NCBI RefSeq assembly: GCF_027925525.1
Contig: NZ_BSDJ01000016.1
Coordinates: 91,674 to 155,673 of the forward strand
DNA: 64,000 bases
Reading direction: 5' to 3'
Source of the DNA: Paenibacillus tyrphae
Lineage (GTDB): Bacteria > Bacillota > Bacilli > Paenibacillales > NBRC-103111
Part shown: positions 63,844 to 64,000 of the stretch, piece after piece
How the letters are laid out: every line of letters starts with the position of its first letter
Position numbering within the stretch: position 1 is the first letter of the stretch
Notes under the pieces: generated by a model
Seen by the model: the letters and a program-made list of their open reading frames with translations, nothing else
Databases searched by the model: none
Told to the model about the DNA's origin: nothing
Program-made: the position numbers and the translations under genes

Positions 63844-64000
63844 TCACTGTAACTTCCATCGTGCCAAACTTTCGCAAAGAGCCTTATAAGCACGCACCGC
63901 GATATTAGCATCATCTGCAAGGATGGTGATTGAATCCTCGAGATACGAGACAATTATTCGAAAATAGAATTCTCCATCCTCTTCAATCCAGTAATAAATT
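63844..64000 (-). CDS. Hypothetical protein, C-terminal part (continues past the window)
   Basis: Open to the window edge and ending at the TGA complement of 63844-63846. Readable residues are IYYWIEEDGEFYFRIIVSYL, DSITILADDANIAVRAYKAL and CESLARWKLQ. A mixed alpha/beta C-terminus of a small protein; I recognise no family. Confidence 0.6.
   Translation of the reverse strand, partial: IYYWIEEDGEFYFRIIVSYLEDSITILADDANIAVRAYKALCESLARWKLQ

Noticed and set aside
1..64000. CRISPR arrays, rRNA, tRNA, riboswitches
   Set aside because: No regularly spaced repeats, conserved rRNA stretches, cloverleaf patterns or known aptamer motifs were seen by eye. A covariance scan would be needed to exclude small RNAs.

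Overview
The window looks like chromosomal DNA of a low-to-mid GC, spore-forming Firmicute, most likely Paenibacillus or a close relative in the Paenibacillaceae. The pointers are strong AGGAGG-type ribosome binding sites with GTG/TTG starts, YesM/YesN two-component pairs beside sugar ABC operons, SLH-anchored and copper-amine-oxidase-N-domain exoproteins, CcpA-type cre sites, a sigma-K-like promoter and a modular NRPS. No rRNA, tRNA or CRISPR array was seen. Composition is mosaic: about 1-23 kb, 36-39 kb and the last 2 kb are AT-richer, while 24-31 kb and 41-55 kb are GC-rich.

Region 1 (1-12.9 kb) is a peptide and D-amino-acid scavenging block. It opens with the end of an oligopeptide ABC ATPase, then an M29 aminopeptidase, an M19 dipeptidase and a lipoprotein peptide-binding protein. 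A decayed stretch follows (MATE fragment, sigma-54 activator pseudogene, stand-alone aspartokinase ACT pair, KamA/transporter chimera). Next come an M20 deacylase, an RpiR regulator, a GNAT acyltransferase and an N-acyl/N-succinyl amino acid racemase. This matches the published succinylation-racemisation-desuccinylation route from D- to L-amino acids in Geobacillus. A D-serine dehydratase ends the block.

Region 2 (12.9-15.1 kb) is a transposon graveyard: a frameshifted TniQ/TnsD gene, a broken IS66 element and palindromic non-coding DNA. Region 3 (15.1-23.8 kb) has a TetR-controlled MFS pump with two well-placed operators, a copper-amine-oxidase-N-domain secreted protein, and a four-gene operon (OmpR-type regulator, kinase, DUF4097 lipoprotein, SLH-anchored serine hydrolase).

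Region 4 (23.8-31.9 kb) is a sugar-uptake operon: YesM/YesN pair, solute-binding protein, an unassigned TIM-barrel-like protein, two permeases and an FAD-dependent oxidoreductase. Region 5 (32-41.5 kb) holds a membrane glycerophosphodiesterase, a YtrA/YtrB-like GntR-ABC operon, a MacB/FtsX-type exporter, an isochorismatase with a coat-protein-like N-terminus behind a sigma-K-like promoter, and a short-chain dehydrogenase.

Region 6 (41.6-55.4 kb) is the most unusual. A 2,861-residue two-module NRPS (half-C, A, T, E, C, A, T, E/C-like end, no thioesterase) overlaps by 4 bases a GT17-like glycosyltransferase, which suggests a glycosylated dipeptide. It is followed by a Tat-exported beta-helix protein with a cre site and a GntR regulator fused to a solute-binding-protein fold. 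Near-identical terminator hairpins flank this 13.7-kb block.

Region 7 (55.4-64 kb) contains an MFS exporter and an uncharacterised cluster: DUF6530, MoxR-like AAA+ ATPase, VWA protein, degenerate GIY-YIG protein and, further on, a coiled-coil DUF2325 protein. The AAA+ and VWA frames are joined by a correctly phased A_AAA_AAC slippery heptamer. Small hypothetical genes and a broken lipoprotein finish the window.
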